From Marinobacter sediminum (GTDB taxonomy: Bacteria > Pseudomonadota > Gammaproteobacteria > Pseudomonadales > Oleiphilaceae): DNA of 64,000 nucleotides. Location of the stretch: contig NZ_JAEMQH010000002.1 in NCBI RefSeq assembly GCF_016820575.1, forward strand, positions 1,113,305-1,177,304, given 5' to 3'. The translations under genes were made by a program, and so were the position numbers. Below the pieces are notes generated by a model. The model ran no database searches, was not told where the DNA came from, and was given only the letters and a program-made list of their open reading frames with translations. Positions 34,133 through 46,100 of this stretch are shown here, one piece after another (position 1 is the stretch's first letter; each line of letters opens with the position of its first letter).

Positions 34133-35533
34133 TTAACGATGGGCCAATTCAGGGTAGCAAGCCATCGGCTTAAAGGTGGCGGCCGACGCTAAGGATGCGG
34201 TGATATTCTTTAACGGATCTGAACGATCGGGATCGCCGTTTAAGGCGACATCCAGCCAATAGTGCTGAACGTCTTTGCTGTGAGGCAGGATTTCAGTGTC
34301 GAACCCTTTTAGCGCAAGCATTTCCTGGCGTTCGTTTGCAAATGCAAGCTTACTAAAATATCCCAGAGCTAAACGGCCCTTATGCTCACCCTGCGCTAAG
34401 ATGAAACGATCCTTGATACCTGCTTTTTCAAGACGGGCTAGTAACTCTGCAGTTTTTTGAGCGTTTGATTGCTGAGAGGCCAGCACTCGATAGCCAACCT
34501 CGACGCTGTCATTATCAGTGCGTAACAGCAGGCTGTCTGTTTGTTCCCTCAACTTTTCAGCAAGCAGCTCAGCAGTGCTTTGGTCCTCAACAGGGCCAAC
34601 ACTAAAACAACGTTCTAGCGAGCCTTCACTGTCGCTCTCACCGGATACGACGACCCCAGTAGCACCGACAGCCTCCTCAGGCTCGTTCAACGGCTGAGGT
34701 AAGAAACTTAATTGACACCGTAAGCCTGCCGGAATTGTGTAGTCTGGGTTGGGCAAGCTTAAACGTACACCGTAGGTGCCACTGGCCGCGTCCGCTACAC
34801 GATCAACACGTTCAACCGTTGCCCGATAGACCCCAGAACTTGCTAACCCCGTCGTAACGTCCGCTTGCATGCCCGGCACGATACTGCCCCAATAATCCAC
34901 CGGCACAATGACCTCGATATGCAGCGGATTCAGCTGAGCAACGCGCACCACCGGTTCGTCTTCAACAAACTCACCTACCGATTTAAAGCGCTCCATCACC
35001 ACGCCCTCGACCGGGCTCCGAATACGGCGCTGCTGCAGGACCATTTGCGCGCGGCGATACTCAAGCTCGGAAATGGCCTTATTATCTTGCTCCTGCTTTA
35101 CCTGCAATTCGGCAATACGGGTTTCTGTTTTTGATTTATCGACATCATGCAAGGAAATCGCAGACTTACGTAACAGCTCCTGTTCACGCTTTTGCGTAAG
35201 AGAACCAAACCTGGCGCTCTCTTGGCGCAACTTGATTGCGGCATCCTGGCCGGCGCGAACTCTAGCCAACTCGAGAGAGGCCTTCTCGACACTGGATTCA
35301 AGCTCGACAATAACTGCGCCTTTTTTTACCAGATCACTGCGGTAGACGTGAATGACCTCCACAACCCCCGGGATAGCACTGCCAACATCGACAATTTCAC
35401 TAGGCTCCATTACGCAATCCTGAACAGGTATCGCGCTAGCAGCCGCTTCCATCGAGCTCGCATTTGCTTGAACACTAGCAGCGTAAAAGGCGATAAACGC
35501 CAACATTGATAACATCCGTGTGTTGATTATCAC
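34133..35533 (-). CDS. HlyD-family periplasmic adaptor with C-terminal SPOR-like region
   Basis: Exported adaptor of 466 residues. A signal peptide (to about VQANA) is followed by lipoyl-like half motifs (IPGVVEVIHVYRSDLVKKGAVIVELES and RIRSPVEGVVMERFKSVGEFV) on either side of a long coiled coil, then a beta-barrel part, as in HlyD/RND adaptors. From about residue 295 it has CFSVGPVEDQSTAELLAEKL and YRVLASQQSNAQKTAELLARL plus LGYFSKLAFANERQEML, which resemble SPOR repeats that bind septal peptidoglycan. GTG at 35533 fits the upstream AGGGAG better than GTG at 35539. It lies just upstream of the giant gene, 44 bases away, so probably acts on it. Confidence 0.85.
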   Translation of the reverse strand: MIINTRMLSMLAFIAFYAASVQANASSMEAAASAIPVQDCVMEPSEIVDVGSAIPGVVEVIHVYRSDLVKKGAVIVELESSVEKASLELARVRAGQDAAIKLRQESARFGSLTQKREQELLRKSAISLHDVDKSKTETRIAELQVKQEQDNKAISELEYRRAQMVLQQRRIRSPVEGVVMERFKSVGEFVEDEPVVRVAQLNPLHIEVIVPVDYWGSIVPGMQADVTTGLASSGVYRATVERVDRVADAASGTYGVRLSLPNPDYTIPAGLRCQLSFLPQPLNEPEEAVGATGVVVSGESDSEGSLERCFSVGPVEDQSTAELLAEKLREQTDSLLLRTDNDSVEVGYRVLASQQSNAQKTAELLARLEKAGIKDRFILAQGEHKGRLALGYFSKLAFANERQEMLALKGFDTEILPHSKDVQHYWLDVALNGDPDRSDPLKNITASLASAATFKPMACYPELAHR

Positions 35534-35655
35534 GCCCACTCCCTTCGTCTGTATTGGTTATTCCTTGACGTTTGTGTCCTCTGATATTCGCTTCTCTAAC
35601 GAGCCCAAAGATCAGCCTGTCCTTTAACGTAGTTCATAACCCGTCATTCTTAATG

Positions 35656-37803
35656 TCAAAATGAAAGCCGGCTTAACAGCAGTTGGCGACCACTGCGCAG
35701 CCACTGACTGGCCAGCGGTTCAGAGCCATGATCAAAGCGCACATAAGCGCGCTCGCCTACCCCAGCCACATCAAGATTCACGGGCAGCGACAAGTCCACA
35801 TGGAAAACCTCTTCTGCGGCCGTTGTACCGCCGTTATCAGTCATTTTCACGGCGATTGTGCCGCCCCCGGCAGTACCCAAGGCACGACTGGGGAGAACCC
35901 TGCTGCCCGCTGGCGTTTCCCGGCTGATATCAGCCGTCACCGTTTCCCCCAGCCGTTCAGCAACCCGCACCTCAACCTGAGTGACCTGTTCGCGAACCAG
36001 GCCTATTTTCGATTGCGGCACTACCGCTCTAACAATCAGGCGTTCCGGGCTGATCACATATCCAATCAACTCACCCTTACGCAGGTAACGACCAGCAAAG
36101 CTGCTTTCATCGGGCAATACGAAAACGCCAGCCACTTCGCTATGGACGATCAGCGAGGCCTGCTGCTCCTTTAACATTGCCAACTCTGCTTCAACCGATT
36201 TCAGTTCTGCGTTGATCATTTCAGATTGCACCCGCTCTCTCATGCGCTCGGCAGCACTTCGAATGCTCAGCTCGCGGTGCCTGCCTTCCAGCTTTGAAAT
36301 TTGCGTTTCCAATGACAATGCACGCATTCGAACTACCGGCGTATTGGCTTCGACAGTCGTGCCAGATTCCACCATCACTTCTTCGACAAAACCCTCTGCT
36401 CCGCTATACACCATGGCCTGCTCGGTCACCCATATAACGCCCTCGGTATAACTGGTCAGCGACACGGGCACCAACAATAAGAAACCACTGATGCCGCCGA
36501 CCAGCAGCGCGGAGACTGCCCCAGCCCGCGCACGCCTTCCAGACAGCAAGGGGCCTTTCAGGAGAAAGCGAACGCCGCGATAGAGAGGCAGCACGACTTG
36601 CGTTGCCACGGCCCAAACACCCAAAGCTACCCCTATAAAGAGATACTCTTCCGCCAGAAAAAGAACGATGACGGATAGAATAAACAGTCGGTACAGCAAG
36701 GCAGCCAGACCATATACACCGAACCAAGCTGCCTCACCTTTTGCCGTCACCGGTGAACGGGCGGATTCGATACCAAACAGATAGCGCTGGATCAGATATA
36801 AGTAGTAACGGCTGGCGCGGGTGTAAAGATTTGGAATTTCCGCCAAATCCTGCAGCACATAGTAACCATCGAATCGTAGTAACGGATTAGCATTAAACAG
36901 GAAGGTCGACACGGTGGTAATTAACAGCGCGTTGAACGCGACATCTCGCACCAAGCCAGGCTCCACGGCCAGCCATACGAACAACGCCAGTGCCGCGAGA
37001 AACAACTCAACCAGGACCCCCACCGCGCCAACCAGGGCCCGTTTATGTTTGTCTCGAATCTCCCAGGCAGCAGAGGCATCCACATAGGGCACCGGAGCAA
37101 ACACCAGTAGCGTAATGCCCATTTCATGCACTTCTCCGCCCCACCTCTTTACCGTGAAAGCGTGAGCAAATTCGTGCAGAACCTTTATAACCACAAAGGT
37201 AAACAGCATCACAACGAGGTTAGAAGGCTGAAGAATGTCCTTATTTACCGACGCTGTGAGTTCCGGAATATTAGCCAGCCCCAATAGTGCGGCGATACTT
37301 ATGATGAGTACCCACACAGCAGCGCCCGTGCGGGAGAAAGCGGGGCGTACCAACGGCAAAAAGCGATTGAGCAGGCTGTCAGGATCCAGCAATGGAATCC
37401 GTATCGACAACGGGTTCATGATGGCACGTTGCGTGCGAAGACGGCGTTCGTTCTGAAAACGGTTAAAGAATTCTTTTGCCTCAGTTGGCAATTCGCTCTT
37501 GAGAAGATCCATCGCGAATAACTGAGTCAAGATCAGCACAATGTCGTCTTGAGTCAGCGCTCCGTCACCCAGAATGGACCGTGTTGCACTGAAGATTTCC
37601 TCGACACTGAGATTGCCATCAAGACGCCCAACAAACTCGTAGGCTGGTGCACTAAAACGAAGATTGCGACCATTGGTTCGATCACGCAGGAGATACCAGC
37701 GCTCGCCACGATAGTGCTGGGCAGAAATGCTCACGTGCTTACGGAGTTTTGGGTGCAACCGGGCAAGCAAGGGCCAGTTCGGGTTTGAGGATGCCGTGGT
37801 CAT
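35656..37803 (-). CDS. M50-type membrane metalloprotease fused to PqqD-like and HlyD domains
   Basis: Polytopic membrane protein of 715 residues with three parts. Residues 10-105 look PqqD-like (RGERWYLLRD, FVGRLDGNLSVEEIFSAT, VLILTQLFAMDLL), a fold that binds peptides in RiPP pathways. Residues 160-470 hold membrane helices with HEFAH at 210-214 and NPLLRFDGYY at 306-315, the zinc-protease signatures of M50/YydH-like peptide proteases. The C-terminal 230 residues form an HlyD adaptor with one coiled coil and lipoyl-like halves (EGFVEEVMVESGTTVEANTPV). The ATG at 37803 is 8 bases after the stop of the preceding gene, with GCGGA upstream. Cleavage or passage of the giant protein is inferred, not shown. 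Confidence 0.88.
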   Translation of the reverse strand: MTTASSNPNWPLLARLHPKLRKHVSISAQHYRGERWYLLRDRTNGRNLRFSAPAYEFVGRLDGNLSVEEIFSATRSILGDGALTQDDIVLILTQLFAMDLLKSELPTEAKEFFNRFQNERRLRTQRAIMNPLSIRIPLLDPDSLLNRFLPLVRPAFSRTGAAVWVLIISIAALLGLANIPELTASVNKDILQPSNLVVMLFTFVVIKVLHEFAHAFTVKRWGGEVHEMGITLLVFAPVPYVDASAAWEIRDKHKRALVGAVGVLVELFLAALALFVWLAVEPGLVRDVAFNALLITTVSTFLFNANPLLRFDGYYVLQDLAEIPNLYTRASRYYLYLIQRYLFGIESARSPVTAKGEAAWFGVYGLAALLYRLFILSVIVLFLAEEYLFIGVALGVWAVATQVVLPLYRGVRFLLKGPLLSGRRARAGAVSALLVGGISGFLLLVPVSLTSYTEGVIWVTEQAMVYSGAEGFVEEVMVESGTTVEANTPVVRMRALSLETQISKLEGRHRELSIRSAAERMRERVQSEMINAELKSVEAELAMLKEQQASLIVHSEVAGVFVLPDESSFAGRYLRKGELIGYVISPERLIVRAVVPQSKIGLVREQVTQVEVRVAERLGETVTADISRETPAGSRVLPSRALGTAGGGTIAVKMTDNGGTTAAEEVFHVDLSLPVNLDVAGVGERAYVRFDHGSEPLASQWLRSGRQLLLSRLSF

Positions 37804-37811
37804 TTTTTCCG

Positions 37812-39731
37812 CTACCACCCTGCTGCCCAGATCCAGAGTCGGATACGATCAACAACCGAGTGGGTCCAGATCCACAGCAGGCTACGTTGCCCCATGTCGA
37901 TCTTGGCGACTCCTCGCATACCTGGACGCAATAACGGTGAGGGCTCATCCAGCGCAGCTTCAACCCGGAAATAATTCCGTGCATCACTGGACTCCGCGAC
38001 CGGCACTACCTTATCAATCACAAGATCGAACGTTGATTCCGGTAAAGCGGAGATAATCAAACGTCCAGTCTTGCCGCTTTCGAGGCCGGCCACATCCTGC
38101 TCATCCACTTCCAACACGACGCGATAACTGTTCAGCGGCGCGACCTCATACAGAACCTGCCCCGTTTCTACCGGTGCTCCCAATGATTGGCTGAGATCAC
38201 CGCTAACCACAACGCCATCGAAGGGCGCATGCAGTTGAGTTCGCTTTAGTCTTTCTTCAGTCAGCTTGATTTCGGCACTCACTTGGTCAAGTTGTGCACG
38301 CAATAAACTTAATTGAACCCGCTCACGCTTGGCCAAAGCCTCTTGATACTCGGCCTGAATTTTGTCGTACTCACTCTGCCATTTCTGGCGCTGAAGCTGC
38401 AGGTCACGACTATCCAACGAAGCAATCAGCTGTCCTTCATTGACGAAGTCACCCGCCCGCACCTCCGTCTGCTGGACGTAGCCATTTTGTGGTGCGGCCA
38501 ATACCTGGCGAACGGAACCCTCGATTCTTGCCACTGACGTCATCTCATAGGTCCCATCAATCAGGGCGAGCAAACCGAGCGACACCAGCGCCGTAAGCGT
38601 TACCATCTTTAGCTTCAGATTAGCGGGACCCAATGCGCTGCCAGCTAACCCACTCAGCGCTTCAAAGCCTTTGGCCCATGAAGATCTTTCTTCCCGCTGC
38701 TTCAACTCCAGCGAGGGGCCAACGAGATTGGCCAGAGACTGACACAAAGCCACCGTCAGCTTGTCAAAGGGTTGGTTAGCCGGGCGTTCGAGCGTAATGG
38801 CCCCGATAGTTTTTGACCGGCCCCGTAGCGGAATAGTACAAACAGCAGAGTCCTGCTGCTGACCCGCCAATTCGGCATGAGCCCGGGCAACGGCTGAGTC
38901 CTGACCTGAAATGGCGGGGAATATGATCGTAAGGTTTTGGTCCACAGCCTCTTCCATGGCTGCTTCAATTCTTCGCACCAGCTGGGTTCGCGGATCAAAA
39001 CGGGCGATATGAGATAAGGCCTGAAGGCGTATGGGCAGGCCCCGACGAAAACCGATACTGACCCGTTCGCATCTGAAGTAGTCAGCTAACTGATTGACCG
39101 TTTCCATTGCCGCGGCGTGGGACGAAGCTTGACCAAGAATGGCCGTCATTGCTGTCAGAGCGAAGGCACCCGATTGGTGCTGGGCTTTGGTTTGATGCTG
39201 AAGCAGCGTCTCCATCCATAGGCCACCCCATTGAAGCAGCTGCAATATGGCGTGTTGTTGAGCTTCGGAACGAGGCGAGATCATGACCGCTACAACCGCT
39301 ACGAGCTGGCGATCAACAATAAGAGGACAGGCTATCAATTCGCAGGCACGCTGTTTTTCCGGCCCGTAATGCTGCTGTGAGCGGACTACGCTACTCTTTT
39401 CTGCTAATGCCTGAGTGGCCGCATCCCTTAGCAGGCACTCTCCATCGCCCTCTTCTGGCCAACTCGCAATGGCGGTCGTTACACCACGAGCATCCGTTGG
39501 CAAGTACAGTGCGCCGCGAATAATGCCGGTGACCATCCTGCACTGCCACGCAAGCCAGCTTTGCGCCAGCTCGGCTGAAAGGAGAGTTGAGTGAGGGGCG
39601 GAGCCTGTAGCCCGATCAAGGGCATACGCCTGTCCATGATGAGGTGCTTGAGGCTCGATAACGCCGCGCGCTTCCTGCTCCTGGGATCTGTTACGAACTG
39701 GCCGCGACGTTAAGACCGAACTTATAGCCAT
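37812..39731 (-). CDS. Inner-membrane HlyD-family protein with cytoplasmic GAF domains
   Basis: First long gene of the cluster, 639 residues. The N-terminal 350 residues are cytoplasmic and contain two GAF-like sensor domains (about 60-180 and 195-345; e.g. CERVSIGFRRGLPIRLQALS and SAVCTIPLRGRSKTIGAITLER). One membrane helix follows (about 372-397), then an HlyD adaptor part with the lipoyl halves VLAAPQNGYVQQTEVRAGDF and LHAPFDGVVVSGDL around a coiled coil. It could pass a cytoplasmic signal to export or assembly in the periplasm. The next gene starts 8 bases after its stop. The ATG is preceded by GGAAGAATT. Confidence 0.87.
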   Translation of the reverse strand: MAISSVLTSRPVRNRSQEQEARGVIEPQAPHHGQAYALDRATGSAPHSTLLSAELAQSWLAWQCRMVTGIIRGALYLPTDARGVTTAIASWPEEGDGECLLRDAATQALAEKSSVVRSQQHYGPEKQRACELIACPLIVDRQLVAVVAVMISPRSEAQQHAILQLLQWGGLWMETLLQHQTKAQHQSGAFALTAMTAILGQASSHAAAMETVNQLADYFRCERVSIGFRRGLPIRLQALSHIARFDPRTQLVRRIEAAMEEAVDQNLTIIFPAISGQDSAVARAHAELAGQQQDSAVCTIPLRGRSKTIGAITLERPANQPFDKLTVALCQSLANLVGPSLELKQREERSSWAKGFEALSGLAGSALGPANLKLKMVTLTALVSLGLLALIDGTYEMTSVARIEGSVRQVLAAPQNGYVQQTEVRAGDFVNEGQLIASLDSRDLQLQRQKWQSEYDKIQAEYQEALAKRERVQLSLLRAQLDQVSAEIKLTEERLKRTQLHAPFDGVVVSGDLSQSLGAPVETGQVLYEVAPLNSYRVVLEVDEQDVAGLESGKTGRLIISALPESTFDLVIDKVVPVAESSDARNYFRVEAALDEPSPLLRPGMRGVAKIDMGQRSLLWIWTHSVVDRIRLWIWAAGW

Positions 39732-39781
39732 ACATAATTCTTCCGATGAATTACAAGCTAGTATTACTCAAAACAGCGATC

Positions 39782-39823
39782 CTACTGTTTATTTTTGTTA
39801 CGACACGTCCGAAATGTGTACAT
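39782..39823 (-). CDS. Possible 13-codon leader peptide before the HlyD/M50 cluster
   Basis: Between ligA and the cluster, ATG at 39823 opens a frame encoding MYTFRTCRNKNKQ, then TAG. AGGAGG lies 10 bases and AAAGGA 3 bases upstream, a strong ribosome site for so short a frame. It may be a leader ORF or chance; there is no homology support. Confidence 0.25.
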   Translation of the reverse strand: MYTFRTCRNKNKQ

Positions 39824-39862
39824 ATATCCTTTACCTCCTACCCCAGAAGGCGGCATGCCGGT

Positions 39863-41908
<2,046 letters not shown>

Positions 41909-41916
41909 TCAACTGT

Positions 41917-41945
41917 CAAAAAAATGCCCGGAATACTCCGGGCAT
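41917..41945 (-). terminator. Terminator after zipA
   Basis: 9-bp inverted repeat (41924-41932 with 41937-41945, loop ATAC) followed by a run of T on the minus strand, between the zipA stop and the ligA start. Confidence 0.88.
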
Positions 41946-41969
41946 CATTCGTTACTCTGTCGCCCCGCG

Positions 41970-43061
41970 TTAAACCCGCTGGGAACGTTGCTTTCGATCG
42001 AATTCCCGGATCCTCTGGCGGCAGTGCTCAATGGTTTGAGGCGTCATTACACTGCGCCGCTCATCTTTGAGTTCACCGCCCAAGTTACGAACCACGCACT
42101 GGGCCGTTTCGAGCATAAACTCAAACGCCTGGAGCGAATTCGAGGGTCCCGGCATGCTCATGAAGAAGCTGATTCCCGGTGTGGTCATTCCGGGTATGTC
42201 TTTTGGCCTGAAGGTGCCCGGCTCAACCGCATTGGCAACGCTGAACTGAACCGGACTGGTGTTATCGGTCGTTTCATGCCGGTGATAGATGTCCATATCT
42301 CCCAATTCAAGGCCGCAGGCCTCAAAAAGGTTTTTCAGAGCCGTTCCACTGAAATCGCCACCGGCACGGGCCAGCACATTGATTACGATGACCTCCCGGG
42401 CTTCCGGACGGTTAGCGCCTGCAAGCGGCTGGCCGTGGTTGTGCTCCATCGGGCCCCGGCGAGCAGTATCTTCTTCCACTTCTGTGGTGGCCGTCGGCGG
42501 TACCGAATCTCCGGATTCCCGATTCTGGACTGGCTGGGCTTCATCAATCGATGACTCGTGCTCAGCCTCTTTCTCGGTCTCTGCCTCAGCCTCTCTATTA
42601 ACCCAGGACTCTTCCTGCCTCTGGTCATCATCAGCCAGATGCTCATCGTTCGCGCCCCAGCCAGAATCCACGGTAGCGTCTTCTTCGTCGTGGGCGGAAA
42701 AACCGGAGTCCCAGGACGAATCATCACCCCCCCTGGCCGGTTTTTCACTTGCCGGAGTGCTGGCCGACGCGGTGACCGGGCGTGTTGGCTTGGGTTTTGG
42801 CGAGCCAAAGCGCCCGGAACGCTCGGGCTTCACGTACCCACGCTCCTCGAGGGTATCCCGGGAAATCGTGCGGGCGCCGCCATTCGGCAGCTCCGGATTG
42901 AAATGGTCGTCCAGCGGCGACTCTTCCAGCTCATCGGCTCCCATGCCGGAGGAGATGGCCAGGGATTCCTTGCGGGCGCGCCGGACGCGGCGGATTCCGT
43001 CAATGACAATACCAATAATGACGAGGGTACCTATGGCGATTAACCATTCCCTAAGTGACAT
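41970..43061 (-). CDS. zipA: Cell division protein ZipA
   Basis: Anchors FtsZ to the membrane at the division site. One N-terminal helix (SLREWLIAIGTLVIIGIVIDG), a basic stretch (RRVRRARK), a long acidic, Pro/Ser-rich linker (about 40-215) and a C-terminal FtsZ-binding domain (about 220-350) with VIVINVLARAGGDFSGTAL, FRPKDIPGMTTPGISFFM and LETAQCVVRNLGGEL. It lies downstream of smc, the usual order in this group. Confidence 0.95.
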   Translation of the reverse strand: MSLREWLIAIGTLVIIGIVIDGIRRVRRARKESLAISSGMGADELEESPLDDHFNPELPNGGARTISRDTLEERGYVKPERSGRFGSPKPKPTRPVTASASTPASEKPARGGDDSSWDSGFSAHDEEDATVDSGWGANDEHLADDDQRQEESWVNREAEAETEKEAEHESSIDEAQPVQNRESGDSVPPTATTEVEEDTARRGPMEHNHGQPLAGANRPEAREVIVINVLARAGGDFSGTALKNLFEACGLELGDMDIYHRHETTDNTSPVQFSVANAVEPGTFRPKDIPGMTTPGISFFMSMPGPSNSLQAFEFMLETAQCVVRNLGGELKDERRSVMTPQTIEHCRQRIREFDRKQRSQRV

Positions 43062-43190
43062 AGTCCTGCTGTCCTGTTTGCGGATCGGGTAACAGTGTTA
43101 CTCTAAGAAAAGCCCGTTGCGAATACAACGCACAGGCGTGCCAGATGGCGTTATTGTCATCCTTGACGGTTTTCTGTCCAGTTACAGCAT

Positions 43191-46100
43191 TCAGGCTTCC
43201 GCCAATGCCGCCGCTTCTTCCACATCCACCGAAACCAGTCGCGAGCAACCCGGTTCGTGCATGGTTACCCCCATCAACTGATCCCCTAACTCCATGGCGA
43301 TCTTGTTGTGGGTAATGTAGATGAACTGCACCTGTTTCGACATCTCTTTGACCATATTGGCGTAGCGGCCAACGTTGGCGTCATCCAGCGGTGCGTCGAC
43401 CTCGTCGAGCATACAGAACGGCGCCGGATTGAGCTGGAAGATCGAGAACACCAGGGCAATCGCGGTCAGAGCTTTCTCACCACCAGACAGAAGATGAATA
43501 GTGCTGTTTTTCTTGCCCGGCGGGCGCGCCATGATGGCAACACCGGTTTCCAAGAGGTCTTCACCGGTCAGCTCCAGATAGGCGTTACCGCCGCCGAACA
43601 CTTTGGGGAATAGCGCCTGCAGCCCGCTGTTGACCTGGTCAAAGGTCTCTTTGAAACGCTGACGGGTCTCCCGGTCGATTTTCCGGATGGCGTTATCCAG
43701 GGTTTCCAGTGCTTCCATCAGGTCATCGTTCTGGCTGTCGAGGTAAGTCTTACGCTCGCTCTGGACCTGGTATTCCTCGATGGCTGCGAGGTTGATGGCA
43801 CCAAGGCGCTGGATGCGATTGCCGATCTTTTCCAATTCCTCGGCCCAATCCTTTTCATTGGCACCTTCGGGCAGCTGCTCAAGAACTTCCTGCAGCTTCA
43901 CATCCAGCTCTTTCAACTGCTCGATGTGATTGCCAGACCGAATTTCCAAGGCCTGGGATTCCATCTTCAGTTTCTCAAGACTCGAACGGACATCCTGAAT
44001 CTGATGATCAACACGGCTACGCCCCTGCTCCTTATCCCGAACTTCTCGATCGATTTCCTCGAGCGCGTCACGAGCACCGCCCAGCTTCTCCTCTTCCGCC
44101 AGACGACGATCCAACAGGCCCTCTAGCTGCATCTGGAGATCTTCGATGGGCTCTTCTGCACTTTCGCGAGATTCCCGGAGTATTTCCAGGCGCTCTTCAA
44201 TGCGTTCCTTCTGCATCTGCATCCGCTCGATAGTCTGCTTCAGACCATCACGCTGGCTGTGTAGGGACTGCAGCTGTAATTGCAGCTGGTGGGCATGATC
44301 GCGGTCATGACGGGCATCGTGCCGGAGCCGATCCAGGTTCTCCCGGAGGCTGTCCCGCTGTTCCAGAAGACGTTCCTTTTCCTCATCACTGTCTTCGCTG
44401 GACGCGAGAGCCTGTTGCCACTCTTCCCGAGCACTCTGCAAGCTCTCTTCCCGATCCTCAAGATTGAGGGACACGTCGGACAGGTCTTCGCGAATACTTT
44501 TCAGCCGGGCATCAATCTGTTCAGCCCGAGCCCGCAGGCCACTGATCCGGGACGACAAACCACTCAGTTCACGTTCGGCATCGCTCAAACTGGCCTGGGC
44601 GTCATCACGCTGTGCTTCCGCGCGCTCTGCGCGTTCCTGCAGGCTGTCGAGCCGATCGTTGGCCAGTTCCAGGGATTCTTCGGCCTGAGCCAGCTGTTCG
44701 GTCAATTCGCTGACCTTTTTCTGACGCTCAATAACACCAACCTGGCCCGCCTCCGAATCCGGCATCAGCAGCCAGTCACGGGATACCCAAACACCCTCGG
44801 GAGTTATCGCGCTTTCACCATCGGCCAGGGACGCTTGAAGCTTGAGGGCGTGATCCAGCGTTTCAACTGTTCTGATGCCGGCCATGAGCGAGGCAACGGC
44901 CGGCAGCCCGGAAACCTTGGCAGCCAGTCTGTCGCTGACTAACTCGGCTGCTTGTTGTTCACCCGAGTTCACCAAAGCGAGACCTTTTGGCGCCGACGCA
45001 ATGGCCGTGGAGAGGTCCTCAATGCCGGGCAACGCCAGCCCGTGGGTGAATCGACCGATGACCTGCTCTACCGCGAATTCCCAACCATTCTCGATACTCA
45101 GCTTGCCAGCCACGCGGGGCGAGTCGGTCAGGCCATGCTCAGACAACCAGCCCTGCAAGGCATCGTCCTGGCCGCCTAACTGCTCATCCAACAAGGCCTG
45201 CTGGGATTCGAGTGACGCCCGCAGGCTCTGAACCCTCTGGCGATCCTCGGCGGCAGCCTGCTCGGCCTCACGCTGATTTTGCCGGGCTTGGTAGAGAGTC
45301 TCCTGAATCGTTGCTATACGCTCCGCCGCTTCTTCACGCTGCAGCTCCAGGGTTTCCTGCTGCTCGAGCAACTCCTCCAGTTCGGCACGATCCATCTGGC
45401 CTTCCAGCAGTGCTTGCTCGTCTTCCAGCTTGCGGTATCGGTTCCTCAGTTGCTCGATGGCATCTTCCAGAGAGCGAATGCGGGATTGCGACAGCTCAGC
45501 CTGGCGACGGGCGTCTGAGGAGCGACCACTGAAGTCCTCCCACTGCTGCTGCCACTCGCTCATGGCATCTTCTGCCATCTGGAGTTTTTCACCCGACTCT
45601 TCGGAACGCAGCGCGAGGGCTTCCTGTTCCGGCTCGATCATATCGAGCTCTTCCTGGATGCCGGCCAGTCGGCTTTCATCCTGTTCCAGTTCCCGGGCCA
45701 GTTCGCGCTGGTTGGCCATGGCCTGGTCCAGCTCCGCTGCAGTCTGACGGCTACGCTCACGCTGGTGCTCAAGGCTCTGCTCAATTCGGGCGATATCGGC
45801 GCCGGCCTCGTAATAACGCGCCTGGGCCTTGTTAAAGTGCTCTGTTCGATCCAGATGGTTGTCCCGCAGGGATTCCAGCGAGGTTTCCAGGTTAACGCGC
45901 TCGGTGAGCCGTTTTTCCAGCTCGAGCTCTGTGTCTCGGATTTTGCTGCGCCAGCTTTGCAGATCGTTATCGAGAGTCTGCCAACGCAAGACCGTGAGCT
46001 CGGCTTTTTTCTGACGCTCTTCGTGCTTATAAGCCTTGTACTTTTCAGCCGCCGCAGCCTGACGCTCCAGGTGCTGCAACTGTCGTCCCAACTCGTCCCG

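Noticed and set aside
19112..39731. A standard type I secretion system or LapA-type adhesin system
   Set aside because: No ABC transporter, TolC, LapD or LapG gene is present, and the giant protein lacks a recognisable RTX C-terminal signal.
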